Notes: a model not told the origin generated them from the sequence alone. A stretch of 64,000 nucleotides of DNA from Pseudoflavitalea sp. G-6-1-2 (GCF_012927185.1 NZ_JABBGB010000002.1:124001-188000); one strand, 5' to 3'. Shown: positions 1-9,162, numbered from the stretch's first letter. Program-made: numbers and translations.

Positions 1-958
1 AATGCCGGTTGATCACCTGCGACAACAGATAGTCTGGCAATCGTACGGCCGTGGCCAGCTCGGCAAGACTCAGTTCGGGTTCGAGATAAGGACGTTTCTC
101 TTCGAGATAGGTTTGAATGGCAAGGCCATATTGAGTGGTTTCTTCGGCACTCAATGCCGAAGACCTGTATTTTTCTGATGTGTTGAGTTGTGCGCCTGCA
201 TCTTCCAGTGCATCATCGATATGCAGAGTAGCTTCGCTTGCTGTTGCATCATTGGCTGGCATGGTGCGCCGGCAACTGAGTTTTCTTGCCGCGATCACAT
301 AAAGCATGATACTCGATACCAATCCACTCCAGACATTCATCTCCAGAAAACTGATCAGGTGCGTATAGAAAAGCAGGAAGAGCATCAATGAAATGCCCGT
401 GAGCGCAACACATAGAAAGAGTACCTGCCTCCACCATTGCTGATTTGCATTTGCTTCACTGTTTACCGGTATCATCAGGATACTCATTACAAGGTAGGTG
501 CCGCTGATGATGAGCCGCAGTACTGTAACAACTACCAGTTGCGGGCTGGCTTTCTCACTGTGAAAAATGGCTTCCACCATGCTGATCTTTTCCTGGCCAG
601 ATGAAAGATAGAATGGCGTTAGCATCGCAACGTACAATATAAACGGAACAAAATGTATCAGGTCTGCACGGGTTAATTGCTGCTGCAGCAACGCTCTGGT
701 GAAGAGATAGATCAGCGGAGGAATGGCCAGTATCAGCGGATCCCCGATACGAATGAGGTGTGGTGCAAATTTGTAATATCCCAGTGCACCAAGCGATGCG
801 CCTGCAATTACACAACCTAATGCCAGGCAAATAAAAGCCAGCAGTCGCGAAGCGGTCTTGTTACCGTTTTTTGAATTGAACAACACTAAAAACAACATCA
901 GTGCCTGCACAGATCCCAGCAGATTGATCATGCCTGCCCAAAAGAAGAATGAATGCAT
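1..958 (-). CDS. Membrane-anchored AraC-family regulator (C-terminus cut by window edge)
   Basis: I read this from the minus strand; it starts MHSFFFWAGMINLLGSVQAL at 958 and leaves the window before a stop. About seven hydrophobic segments fill the first 230 residues, followed by a linker and then the start of an AraC helix-turn-helix domain (key stretch LSLAELATAVRLPDYLLSQV near the window edge). This N-terminal 7TM plus C-terminal AraC layout is common in Bacteroidota and probably senses a membrane or periplasmic signal. The second helix-turn-helix lies outside the window. A consensus promoter sits about 120 bases upstream. The ligand and target genes cannot be read from the sequence. Confidence 0.85.
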   Translation of the reverse strand, partial: MHSFFFWAGMINLLGSVQALMLFLVLFNSKNGNKTASRLLAFICLALGCVIAGASLGALGYYKFAPHLIRIGDPLILAIPPLIYLFTRALLQQQLTRADLIHFVPFILYVAMLTPFYLSSGQEKISMVEAIFHSEKASPQLVVVTVLRLIISGTYLVMSILMIPVNSEANANQQWWRQVLFLCVALTGISLMLFLLFYTHLISFLEMNVWSGLVSSIMLYVIAARKLSCRRTMPANDATASEATLHIDDALEDAGAQLNTSEKYRSSALSAEETTQYGLAIQTYLEEKRPYLEPELSLAELATAVRLPDYLLSQVINRH

Positions 959-1081
959 AGTTTTGGTTTTGCTTCCGCACGGAACGGTTATTACAATGAC
1001 AGATCAGTCCGGCAAATCGTTACAGACATAGTCTCAGAAAATCAGGTGCGGAGCGTTGATGGCAGGAGGAGTGATCTTGCG

Positions 1082-1113
1082 CAAAAGTATACTCACAACA
1101 TCAGATGCGCAAA
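1082..1113 (-). promoter_or_regulatory. Consensus Bacteroidota promoter for the AraC-type gene
   Basis: On the minus strand, TTTG (1113-1110) is separated by 20 bases from TACTTTTG (1089-1082), a full match to the TTTG-N19..21-TAnnTTTG consensus. Transcription would start near 1075 and leave a leader of roughly 117 bases before the ATG at 958. Confidence 0.65.
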
Positions 1114-1211
1114 TTTCAGCATGTATTTTATGCAGGTTTTTCTTACGCTAAAGTTCTGTGCAGACGGGCGTTTGCACAAATACTGATTCTGCGTTGCAAC
1201 GATGAATGGGG

Positions 1212-2450
1212 TTATTTTTTTTCAAGCCTGCGGATCTTTTCTCTGATGCCCTGCTGCTCCGTAACTGTTTTGGCAAGCGCCAATGCATTCTCAAAACTTT
1301 CAGCGGCCCTGGTTGCATCGAGTTGAGTGTACAACTCACCCAGCAATATCCAGTAGAAGTGATTGCGGCTGAGATTAAGTTCCAGCGCAGGTTGCAGCGC
1401 AGCAGATGCACCGCTTACTTTGTACAGGGCATAGAGCCTGTTCAGTGCAACGGATGAAGAGAAGTTGATAGATAGCAACTGATCGTAGAGTTGCAGTATC
1501 TCCTGCCATTTTTCTTTTGTGTCGGATTTGATGCAGTGGAGCGAAGCTATGCGCGCTTCGATATGATACGAGCTGAGGTATTGCCCGGTGGCGGCTATTT
1601 GAAGATAATGGATGCCCTGATGTATGAGGTTGGCATCCCAGAGCGACTCATCCTGCTGATCGTAAAGGACCAGGTTTTCATTCTCATTCTGCCTGGCATC
1701 GAACCGCGATGCATGGAAACACATCAGGGCAATCAGTGCGTTTGTTTCCGGCAGATTGGTCTTGTCGTATTCAGTGAGCAGCAGTCCAAGTTTCAGGGCT
1801 TCCACACAGAGTTCTTTCTGCAGAATTACATCCTGTGTTTTGGAGTAGTACCCTTCATTGAAAAGCAGGTAGATGATATGGAGTACGTTGCGGAGTCTTT
1901 CGGGCAGAACTGCTTCGGGCGGAAATTCAAGACTTATTTTTTCTTCCCTCAGTTTTTCCTTTGCTCTGAATAGTCGTTTGTTGATGGTTTCTTTATTGCT
2001 CATGAAAGCCTCCGCAATTTCATCGATACCGAATCCGCAAAGGATGCGAAGCGCCAGTCCAACCTGAGCTTCGCCTGCGATAGCCGGATTGCAGATGGCA
2101 AATAGCATCTGCAACTGGCTGTCGCGAATATGTTGCGGTGAGAAATCGGGTTCTTCCATTATTGCTTCTGTTTCTCCGGATTTGATGGCTGGCAACACTT
2201 TCGAGTCGTAGATCTTCTGCCTTCTGAAATGATACAGTGTTTTCTGTTTGGCCACAGCATACAGCCAGGCTGTGGGATTCTCCGGAACTCCCTTCATGCC
2301 CCAGCTTTCCGATGCCGTGAGAAATGTTTCGCTCACGATATCTTCTGCTGTTTCGATATGCTCCAGGCCATAGAGTTTGCTGATCACTGCTACCATTTTC
2401 GCAAACTCATGCTGAAAGAGTTGCTTCAGCCGCTCGTTTTCCGGAATCAT
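1212..2450 (-). CDS. ECF sigma factor, ECF42 type, with DUF6596/TPR-like C-terminal extension
   Basis: This 412-residue protein is about twice the usual ECF length. Residues 1-80 carry sigma region 2 (AEDIVSETFLTASESW), residues about 110-170 region 4 (DEIAEAFMSNKETINKRLF), and the rest is the long C-terminal extension with FNEGYY typical of DUF6596. ECF42 sigma factors lack an anti-sigma factor, are thought to be controlled through this extension, and are encoded next to DGPF/YciI proteins. That is what is seen here: the YciI gene ends 3 bases upstream and an AhpD-like gene precedes it. The target promoters are probably those of the same operon. Confidence 0.9.
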   Translation of the reverse strand: MIPENERLKQLFQHEFAKMVAVISKLYGLEHIETAEDIVSETFLTASESWGMKGVPENPTAWLYAVAKQKTLYHFRRQKIYDSKVLPAIKSGETEAIMEEPDFSPQHIRDSQLQMLFAICNPAIAGEAQVGLALRILCGFGIDEIAEAFMSNKETINKRLFRAKEKLREEKISLEFPPEAVLPERLRNVLHIIYLLFNEGYYSKTQDVILQKELCVEALKLGLLLTEYDKTNLPETNALIALMCFHASRFDARQNENENLVLYDQQDESLWDANLIHQGIHYLQIAATGQYLSSYHIEARIASLHCIKSDTKEKWQEILQLYDQLLSINFSSSVALNRLYALYKVSGASAALQPALELNLSRNHFYWILLGELYTQLDATRAAESFENALALAKTVTEQQGIREKIRRLEKK

Positions 2451-2453
2451 GTG

Positions 2454-2795
2454 CTAGTATTGAAATATTGGACGGATCTCTACGCTGCCACCAAAGTCGA
2501 GCGCAGGACATCCATGCGCAAAAGTGGTTGCTTCTTCAAGGTCTGTTGCTTTAATGATGATGAGGCTGCCAAGCATTTCTCTGATCTCTACAAATGGACC
2601 ATCGGTAACCAGTCCTCCTGCTTTCAGCACCTTGCCTTCGAGTGCGAGGCGGATCGCTCCGCCGGCCATCCTGCCCTGTTCTGTGATATTTCCCGTCCAG
2701 CTTTTCCATTTATTGGTAAGCGCTTCCATGTCTTTGGGCGACAGGCTGCGGTAGTCGTAGTCTGGTTGTCTGAATAATAATGCAAACTCTTTCAT
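2454..2795 (-). CDS. YciI/DGPF-family protein
   Basis: This 113-residue single-domain protein begins MKEFALLFRQPDYDYRSL and has the family pattern: a strand-rich ferredoxin-like fold, a central block ITEQGRMAGGAIRL and DGPFVEIREMLGSLIIIKA, which contains the DGPF signature. Family members are small dimers, some with peroxidase or lyase-like activity, but most have no assigned reaction. It is translationally close to the ECF42 sigma gene (3 bases), the diagnostic neighbour arrangement for that sigma group, so it is probably part of the regulon or modulates the sigma factor. Confidence 0.9.
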   Translation of the reverse strand: MKEFALLFRQPDYDYRSLSPKDMEALTNKWKSWTGNITEQGRMAGGAIRLALEGKVLKAGGLVTDGPFVEIREMLGSLIIIKATDLEEATTFAHGCPALDFGGSVEIRPIFQY

Positions 2796-2845
2796 GTTTT
2801 CAGATTAATCGGTGAAATTAGTTTTTATTTTAATTACGGAGAAGC

Positions 2846-3310
2846 TTAGCCCCATTGGCCAGGTACATAATCTCCTGCTGGTGTGCGGAATGCTACATTG
2901 ATGCGGTTGTAGCTGTTGATGGCAATGATCACGATGGTGAGATCGGCCAGTTCTTCATCAGAAAAATGGGCTGCTGCTTCTGCATAAACATCATCAGGAA
3001 CACCGCCGCCATTGGAGATTTTTGTGAGCGATTCTGCAAATGCCAGCGCTGCACGCTCACGGGCTGTATACAGTTTGTGTGCTTCATTCCAGGCGCCGAG
3101 CATGATCATGCGTTGTTCGGTTTCGCCCAGTAAACGCAGATCTTTTGTATGCATATCGAGACAATATGCGCAACCATTGATCTGAGAAACGCGGATATAG
3201 ATCAGGTTTTGCAGGTTCTTGTCGATGGACGATTTTGAAAGGTATCCAGGAAATCCACCCAATGCTTTTGCTGCTTTTTGTCCTTTTACGAAGAAGTTCA
3301 TTCTTTCCAT
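2846..3310 (-). CDS. Carboxymuconolactone decarboxylase/AhpD-like protein
   Basis: This 154-residue all-helical protein has the AhpD-type redox motif INGCAYCLDMHTKDLRLLGE, in which CxxC is followed by a histidine three residues later (C-A-Y-C-L-D-M-H). Such proteins reduce organic hydroperoxides or act as thiol-dependent oxidoreductases. It is first in the minus-strand set with the YciI and ECF42 genes (50-base gap), which suggests an oxidative or xenobiotic stress module. The start at 3310 begins MERMNFF; a second in-frame ATG three codons in is equally possible. Confidence 0.9.
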   Translation of the reverse strand: MERMNFFVKGQKAAKALGGFPGYLSKSSIDKNLQNLIYIRVSQINGCAYCLDMHTKDLRLLGETEQRMIMLGAWNEAHKLYTARERAALAFAESLTKISNGGGVPDDVYAEAAAHFSDEELADLTIVIIAINSYNRINVAFRTPAGDYVPGQWG

Positions 3311-3412
3311 AGTTGTATATTTTTGTGTTTATACAGTAGTAATGACCGGATGGAAAAGAATTGGACAGTCCGGACAAAATATTTTTAAAAAATGTTCAGC
3401 TGCGGGCAAATA

Positions 3413-3430
3413 CTGTCCGAAAACGGACAG
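3413..3430. repeat. Perfect 18-bp palindrome, candidate operator
   Basis: CTGTCCG-AAAA-CGGACAG lies between the divergent AhpD-like gene and the large permease. A second partial palindrome (GTCCGGAC, 3368-3375) sits 38 bases away with the same TGTCC/GGACA half-site. This is compatible with a dimeric regulator controlling one or both flanking genes. Confidence 0.45.
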
Positions 3431-3524
3431 AAGATCGAACTTGATTTGCTTGCAAATAACTTGTTTTCAGCAGATTAGCTATCTGGCACAGGGATTGGAC
3501 TTCGTACGCATCAAACTTTAGCTC

Positions 3525-5894
3525 ATGTTCAGAAACTTCCTAAAGACTGCCTGGAGAAATATCATCAGAAATAAAGCATACAGTACCATCAATGTAATGG
3601 GGCTTGCTGCGGGTATGGCCGTAGCGCTTTTGATCGGCCTCTGGGTATATGAACAATACAGCTACGATAAGTTCTTTAAAGATAACGACCGCATCTACCG
3701 CATTCAGCGAAACTTCTATGCCAATGGCGATACGCTTACTTTCAAAACAGTTTCTCTTAAGCTCACCGATGTGCTGAAGGCGGAGATCCCGGAGATCGAA
3801 TACATTGCTGAAAGCGATTGGATGGGATCTCACGGACTGATGGTCGGAGATAAAAAACTCTACAAACGCGGAGGCCATACCGGTTCCGACTTCCTCAAAA
3901 TATTCAGCTATCCTCTTTTGCAGGGTAATGCCAATTCGGTGTTGAACGATCCTTTTTCCATTGTACTCACCGAGTCGTTGGCGAAAGCGCTCTTCGGAAA
4001 TGAGGATCCTATCAATAAGGTGGTTCGCTTCGATAATCAGAATGATCTGAAAGTAACGGGCATTCTGAAAGATCTTCCTGCCAATTCTACCCTTCAGTTC
4101 AGCTACCTGGTTCCCTACGATTACATCAACAGAACAGTTCCGAATGCAGCGGAGCGCAGGCAAAGTTTTGGAAATAACAACAGCCAGGCTTTTGTGAAAC
4201 TCAAGCCCGGCGTTACACTGGAGCAGGTGGCAGGTAAGATCAGGAATATCGAGCACACGCAAACCAACAATACAAATGCGATGAATTCCTACGTGCTGTT
4301 TCAACCGATATCACGCTGGCATTTGTATTCCAATTATGTAAATGGAAAAGACACTGCAGGTTTTCTTACCTATGTTCAGATAATGTCACTGATCGGTGTA
4401 TTGATTCTGCTGATCGCCTGTATCAATTTTGTGAACCTTACCACTGCCCGCTCAGAAAAAAGAGCGCGCGAAGTAGGTGTAAGAAAAGCCATCGGATCTG
4501 AAAGAAAACAATTGATCATTCAATTCATGGCCGAATCGCTGGTGCTCACTATTATTGGATTTGCGTTTGCCTTTGTGATTGTGCAGATGTCTCTGCCGGC
4601 TTTCAATACAATGATCGAAGGGAAGTTGTCGCTTCCGCTCAGCAATCCCATCTTCTGGCTCATCATGGCAGGGCTTATTATTTTCACCACGCTGATTGCA
4701 GGCAGCCGTCCTGCGTTTTATCTCTCTTCCTTCCAACCGGTGAAAGTGTTGAAAGGCTCTATCAGCACAGGAAAGCGGCATTCCATTTTCCGTCGTGCAA
4801 TGGTGGTTACTCAGTTCAGTTGCTCTATTGCACTGATCATTGCCACCATCGTTATCTATCGTCAGATTCAACATGCGAAAGACAGACCCAGTGGATATGA
4901 AACCAGTCGTTTGGTGGAAGCCGATAAGAATGACGACCTCGTGAAGAACTATGTAGCCATGCGCGACGAACTGCTGCAAAAACGAATTGTTTCAGATATC
5001 ACCACTGCCAGCAGCCCGGCAACCAATTTGTGGTGGCATTCAGATGTAGATCAGTGGCCCGGCAAACGTGCCGGTGAAACCATCGAGATGGGTACCGTAC
5101 TGGTGAATGCCGGTTATTTCAAAACAATGGGCATGCGCATTGTCGACGGTAGAAATTTCACCGGCGATTACGATACCACCAGTGTAGTTTTCAATCAGAC
5201 TGCCATTGCTCAGATGCGGCTGAAAGACCCGATCGGTCAGATGATTGAATGGCAGGAAAATAAACTGCATATCGCAGGTGTGGTAAATGACGCGTTGATG
5301 ATCTCTCCTTTTGCCGCCCCCGAACCCATGATGTTTATCTGCGTTCCTGAAATGCATGATAACGTGATATGCCGCATCGCTCCTGAAAAGAATATGCAGG
5401 AAGCGATCGAACAACTCGGTGCGGTGTTCAATAAATACAGTCCTGCTTACCCCTTCGATTATACTTTTGCCGATGCTAATTATGCAGATAAATTCAATCT
5501 CGAATTACTGATCGGAAAACTCTCCGCACTCTTTGCCGGACTCGCCATTTTCATCAGCTGTCTCGGACTGTTTGGTTTGGCTGCCTACATCGCAGAACAA
5601 CGTACCAAAGAGATCGGCATCAGAAAAGTACTGGGCGCTTCTGTAGCGCAGCTCTGGTTGCTGCTTTGCAAAGATTTCATCATGCTGGTAATGATCAGCT
5701 GTGTGATTGCCTCTCCTATTGCGTTGTACTTCCTGCAAAACTGGCTGGATAAATACACTTACCGCGTAAACATCGGATATGGCGTATTCTTCCTCGCTGC
5801 TGGGCTGGCATTAGCTATTGCAGTGATCGTGATCAGCTTCCAGGCAGTGAAAGCTGCATTGCTCAACCCGGTAAAATCTTTGAAGTCGGAATAA
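3525..5894 (+). CDS. MacB/FtsX-type ABC transporter permease
   Basis: This 789-residue protein begins MFRNFLKTAWRNIIRNKAYS, the typical start of Bacteroidota FtsX-like permeases. It has a TM near residue 25, a MacB-type periplasmic domain, three TMs around 285-420 with the coupling signature EKRAREVGVRKAIGS, a second periplasmic domain, and three C-terminal TMs with EQRTKEIGIRKVLGAS. Both halves are therefore present, as in the eight-TM MacB-PCD duplication. Relatives work with a separate ATPase in export of peptides, lipoproteins or cell-wall signals; no ATPase gene is adjacent. Its stop at 5894 directly abuts the stop of the convergent Crp gene. Confidence 0.88.
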   Translation: MFRNFLKTAWRNIIRNKAYSTINVMGLAAGMAVALLIGLWVYEQYSYDKFFKDNDRIYRIQRNFYANGDTLTFKTVSLKLTDVLKAEIPEIEYIAESDWMGSHGLMVGDKKLYKRGGHTGSDFLKIFSYPLLQGNANSVLNDPFSIVLTESLAKALFGNEDPINKVVRFDNQNDLKVTGILKDLPANSTLQFSYLVPYDYINRTVPNAAERRQSFGNNNSQAFVKLKPGVTLEQVAGKIRNIEHTQTNNTNAMNSYVLFQPISRWHLYSNYVNGKDTAGFLTYVQIMSLIGVLILLIACINFVNLTTARSEKRAREVGVRKAIGSERKQLIIQFMAESLVLTIIGFAFAFVIVQMSLPAFNTMIEGKLSLPLSNPIFWLIMAGLIIFTTLIAGSRPAFYLSSFQPVKVLKGSISTGKRHSIFRRAMVVTQFSCSIALIIATIVIYRQIQHAKDRPSGYETSRLVEADKNDDLVKNYVAMRDELLQKRIVSDITTASSPATNLWWHSDVDQWPGKRAGETIEMGTVLVNAGYFKTMGMRIVDGRNFTGDYDTTSVVFNQTAIAQMRLKDPIGQMIEWQENKLHIAGVVNDALMISPFAAPEPMMFICVPEMHDNVICRIAPEKNMQEAIEQLGAVFNKYSPAYPFDYTFADANYADKFNLELLIGKLSALFAGLAIFISCLGLFGLAAYIAEQRTKEIGIRKVLGASVAQLWLLLCKDFIMLVMISCVIASPIALYFLQNWLDKYTYRVNIGYGVFFLAAGLALAIAVIVISFQAVKAALLNPVKSLKSE

Positions 5895-6470
5895 CTATCC
5901 TTCCATACCGCTGTCCAGGTTTTTGAGGGCGCGGTTGAGGCTGCGGATGGTAATGCCAAGGTAGGCTGCAAGGTCTTCCTTGGCAAATATGAATCCTTGC
6001 CGGCTTTGGAAGTCGAGCAGTTTCTTTAATCCATGTTCGATGGTATAGGATTGCTGGGAGGATGTGCGGATGCTTGTATTGATGAGCCTTTCCGCCAGTT
6101 CCTGCATCAGCAGCCGGTTGAGCTCCCTGTCTTTTTCCAGCAGATGCCTGAAATGAGCTATATCCAGCACCCATGCCGATACCTCGGTGATGGCTCTGAT
6201 ATTGCAGAGATATTTGATGTGTTTGATGGCTTCGATATCTCCGATACTTTCTCCGGCACTGAGAAATTCAATGATGAAATCTTTGCCGTTCTCTTCAGTG
6301 ATATAACACTTGGTGATCCCTTCTTTGATGATGTAAACTTTGGTAGCGGTTCCTCCCTGCTGAACCAGGTGCCTGCCTGCGGCAAACTGCTTCAGGGCAA
6401 TATGCGGCTGCGTTTGCTCACTGTACAGCTTTTCCATAAACTGGAGGAAGGATGGATTGGTTCTTAACAT
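5895..6470 (-). CDS. Crp/Fnr-family transcriptional regulator
   Basis: The 191-residue protein has a cyclic-nucleotide-binding-like barrel (residues about 25-125; GGTATKVYIIKEGITKCYI, FLSAGESIGDIEA), a dimerisation helix, and a C-terminal helix-turn-helix (KEDLAAYLGITIRSLNRALK). There are no Fnr-type cysteines, and the cAMP-contact arginine/serine signature is not clear, so the ligand is unknown. A GGACA-AA-TGTCC palindrome at 6484-6495, 14 bases before the start, could be an autoregulatory site. The stop codon abuts that of the convergent permease without any spacer. Confidence 0.9.
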   Translation of the reverse strand: MLRTNPSFLQFMEKLYSEQTQPHIALKQFAAGRHLVQQGGTATKVYIIKEGITKCYITEENGKDFIIEFLSAGESIGDIEAIKHIKYLCNIRAITEVSAWVLDIAHFRHLLEKDRELNRLLMQELAERLINTSIRTSSQQSYTIEHGLKKLLDFQSRQGFIFAKEDLAAYLGITIRSLNRALKNLDSGMEG

Positions 6471-6483
6471 AATCGCCGGTTCG

Positions 6484-6495
6484 GGACAAATGTCC
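6484..6495. promoter_or_regulatory. Palindrome upstream of the Crp/Fnr gene, possible autoregulatory operator
   Basis: GGACA-AA-TGTCC is a perfect 12-bp palindrome. On the minus strand it overlaps ACATTTG, which resembles the 3' part of a TAnnTTTG -7 element. The half-site is the same TGTCC seen in the palindromes at 3368-3375 and 3413-3430. Binding by the Crp/Fnr protein is an inference. Confidence 0.4.
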
Positions 6496-6547
6496 TTTTA
6501 TTTGATGAATTGCTTCCGAAATTTGCTGCTCCAAAACAAAAATAACG

Positions 6548-7243
6548 ATGTACGATAAAATTACAGTGATTGCTTTTGATGCGGATGATACGTTATGGAT
6601 AAACGAACCGTATTTTCAGGAGACGGAACAGAAATTCTGCGCGTTGCTCGAAGACTATCTCCCGCGTCATACCACTTCGCAGGAGCTTTTCAAAGTTGAA
6701 ATGGAAAATCTCCCCCTGTACGGATATGGCATCAAAGGCTTCATGCTTTGCATGATCGAAACGGTGCATCGCGTGAGCGAAGGCAAAGCCAGTCTGGAAC
6801 TGATTCAGGCTGTGATCGATCTCGGAAAGGAAATGTTGCAGAAGCCCATCGAACTGCTCGACGGAGTTGAGGAAGTGCTCGCTGCACTCAAAGGCAAATA
6901 CCGCCTGGTACTGGCCACCAAAGGCGATCTGCTCGATCAGGAAAGAAAACTGAAACGCTCAGGCCTCGAAGAATATTTCCATCATATCGAGATCATGAGC
7001 GACAAGAAAGAAGCCGGCTACCGCAAGCTGCTGAAACATCTCGACTGTGCTCCTGAGAATTTTATGATGCTCGGCAATTCGCTCAAGGCCGATATTCTGC
7101 CGGTATTGGAAGTGGGCGCGCATGCTGCGCATATTCCGTATCATGTTGAATGGGAGCATGAGAAATATGAGCATAGCATCGATCATCCGAAATTTCTGCA
7201 GCTGAATACCATCAGTGATATACTTCAACATATCAAGGCATAA
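6548..7243 (+). CDS. HAD-superfamily hydrolase
   Basis: The 231-residue protein has motif I AFDADDTLW (D11, D13 as nucleophile and acid/base), a helical cap (residues about 20-100), motif II LVLATKGD, the motif III lysine near 149-155 (SDKKEAGYRKLL) and motif IV MLGNSLKADI. This is the pattern of a C1-capped HAD phosphatase or dehalogenase-like enzyme; the substrate is unknown. It is divergent from the Crp/Fnr gene and followed by a good intrinsic terminator, so it is probably monocistronic. Confidence 0.88.
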   Translation: MYDKITVIAFDADDTLWINEPYFQETEQKFCALLEDYLPRHTTSQELFKVEMENLPLYGYGIKGFMLCMIETVHRVSEGKASLELIQAVIDLGKEMLQKPIELLDGVEEVLAALKGKYRLVLATKGDLLDQERKLKRSGLEEYFHHIEIMSDKKEAGYRKLLKHLDCAPENFMMLGNSLKADILPVLEVGAHAAHIPYHVEWEHEKYEHSIDHPKFLQLNTISDILQHIKA

Positions 7244-7276
7244 GAACTATTATTGCTTTGAGTATTTTCAGTAAAC

Positions 7277-7324
7277 AAAAATCCTGGCCATTTTCATGTG
7301 ATATGAAGTGGCCGGGATTTTTTG
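7277..7324 (+). terminator. Intrinsic terminator after the HAD gene
   Basis: The stem AATCCTGGCCA pairs with TGGCCGGGATT (one G-U pair) around an 18-base loop and is followed by TTTTTT. It lies 35 bases after the HAD stop codon. Confidence 0.8.
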
Positions 7325-7366
7325 ATTGATCGGGATCCTGTGGTGTAGTGGTCCCGCGTTTCAAAT

Positions 7367-8947
7367 TCAGAGATCGATGTATTGATCGATGCCCAGTTCG
7401 TCTATCAATACAGCATCGTGAGAAACCAGCAGCAGCGTGCCTTCGTACGATTGAATGCTGGCTGTCAGGATTTCAAGGCTCTGGATATCGAGATTATTGG
7501 CCGGCTCATCGAGTATCAGCATATCAGGATGCTGATCGGATACAGATAGACAGCAAAGACAAAGTTTCATCCGTTCACCACCGCTGAGCTGACTGCATTT
7601 TTTATCCCAGTGTTCCGGGCCCAGCTGATGCCGGTGCAGCAATATCTTCAGCTGATGTGGTTCAAGATGCAGGTGATCGTATTGCTGCAACTGCTCTACC
7701 ACCGTGTTGTTCGGATCGAGCAAACTGTAATCCTGATCGAGATAGATGATCTTGAAATCAGCTCTTTCGAGTAGCCCTTGTGTGGGAATTAATTCTCCGG
7801 TGATCATTTTCAGCAGCGTTGTTTTGCCGGAACCATTATTGCCTCTGATGGCAATCCTATCGCCGCTGTTGATCTGAAAACTCAATCCCTGTGGCCACAG
7901 CAGCTGCTGAGCGTACTGATGATTTACATTGCCGGCCTTCGCCAAAATCTTTCCTTTGTGCAGCAGAGACCCCGGTATCACTATTTTCAGCAGATGCTCC
8001 CTGCCGAGCAATTCACGTTTCTCCCGCAAGGCCGAAGCGGCTTGCTCCACTTTATCTTCATGTAGACCTTTCAGTTTGCCTGACGTCTTCTCTGCCATGT
8101 TTCGAAATCCATTGATAGCTCCTTTGGGAAGACCGGTTATTTTCTCATTCCTGCTTTCGAGCCGTTGCCTCCGCTCCTTTGATTGCCGGGCCTGCTTTTG
8201 AGCTGAGCGAAGTTCTTTCTCCTGATGGATCACGGCAGCTTCCATCGCGAGCAGCTGAGCCTCCTTCATTTGTTTGAAATGCTCGTAGTCGCCTCCGTAA
8301 GTAACGAGCTTACCATTTTGTAATTCAAGCGTAATCTGATTGAGTTGCAGCAGGGATCTGTCGTGGCTCACCACTACGAGGTCGCCTTTGAATTGCTGCA
8401 GAAAACGATGCAGCTGTTCACGCCCACGGGCATCGAGGTGATTGGTGGGTTCATCGAGCAGAATGATACCTGGCTGATGTAATTCCATTCCGGCAAGCAG
8501 CACACGGGTCTGCTCTCCGCCGCTTAACTGTTGAATGGGCGTTTGATGATGCACGTGATCGAGTTGCCAGTTGTTCAGCGCTTCCTGAATCTGCGTTTCG
8601 ATATCCCACCGGTCGGCGAGCAGGTCGAAATTTTCAGCACTTGCATCGCCTTGCAGAATGGCCTGCAATGCACGCAGAGACTGGGTTACATTCAATGCAT
8701 CAGCTACTGTTTGGTTTTGTTGCCAGCTCGATTGTTGCGGCACATAATAAGGCGCAACGCTTACTGTTAGTGTTCCTGCGGAGGGGGGCAGTTGTTTCGC
8801 CATGATCTTCAGCAAGGTTGATTTGCCTGATCCGTTATTGCCGATCAGGTTTACATGCTCGCCTGTGCCGATGCTGCAATTGATCTGATCGAATACTAAT
8901 GTTCTGTTACTATGGTGATATGAAATATCGTGCAGGATGATGCTCAT
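7367..8947 (-). CDS. ABC-F family ATPase
   Basis: This 526-residue protein has two ABC domains in one chain and no membrane segment. The first has Walker A GNNGSGKST (36-44), signature LSGGEQTR and Walker B IILLDEPTNHLD. A basic, helical linker (about 215-285; KQARQSKERRQRLESRNEK) follows, then a second domain with GNNGSGKTT, LSGGERMK and MLILDEPANNLD. ABC-F proteins act on the ribosome, either relieving antibiotic block or tuning translation. The two-hairpin leader upstream (9048-9088) recalls attenuated ABC-F genes, but antibiotic protection is not shown by sequence alone. It is transcribed alone. Confidence 0.9.
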   Translation of the reverse strand: MSIILHDISYHHSNRTLVFDQINCSIGTGEHVNLIGNNGSGKSTLLKIMAKQLPPSAGTLTVSVAPYYVPQQSSWQQNQTVADALNVTQSLRALQAILQGDASAENFDLLADRWDIETQIQEALNNWQLDHVHHQTPIQQLSGGEQTRVLLAGMELHQPGIILLDEPTNHLDARGREQLHRFLQQFKGDLVVVSHDRSLLQLNQITLELQNGKLVTYGGDYEHFKQMKEAQLLAMEAAVIHQEKELRSAQKQARQSKERRQRLESRNEKITGLPKGAINGFRNMAEKTSGKLKGLHEDKVEQAASALREKRELLGREHLLKIVIPGSLLHKGKILAKAGNVNHQYAQQLLWPQGLSFQINSGDRIAIRGNNGSGKTTLLKMITGELIPTQGLLERADFKIIYLDQDYSLLDPNNTVVEQLQQYDHLHLEPHQLKILLHRHQLGPEHWDKKCSQLSGGERMKLCLCCLSVSDQHPDMLILDEPANNLDIQSLEILTASIQSYEGTLLLVSHDAVLIDELGIDQYIDL

Positions 8948-9047
8948 GCAAAATAGATTGTATGATGAAGTATTTACCGGTTGTGTTATCCGGCATATGT
9001 CTGAACTGGAAAAAAATGAGACAGATTTTACATGAAACTAAGTTTGA

Positions 9048-9162
9048 CCGGCACTTCTGATTGCCGGCTGGGCTGTTTGGGATAGCCCGTTATTCAATTA
9101 GATGATGAATAGTTTACTTAGTCAGTTTCACCGTAGTAGGTTTTTAATGAAGAGCAAAGGTA
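9048..9162 (-). promoter_or_regulatory. Promoter -7 element and two-hairpin leader of the ABC-F gene
   Basis: On the minus strand TACCTTTG (9162-9155) is a perfect -7 element, though I see no good -33 TTG at the right distance. The leader of about 200 bases carries two adjacent hairpins: GGGCT/AGCCC (9084-9088 with 9070-9074) and CCGGCA/TGCCGG (9062-9067 with 9048-9053). The rest of the 320-base gene-free stretch 8948-9267 shows nothing further. Confidence 0.4.

Noticed and set aside
1491-1973. 160-codon plus-strand frame opposite the sigma factor
   Set aside because: Antisense shadow of the ECF42 gene, cysteine- and phenylalanine-rich without domain signals.
3540-4304. 254-codon minus-strand frame opposite the first permease
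   Set aside because: Antisense shadow of a strongly supported permease gene.
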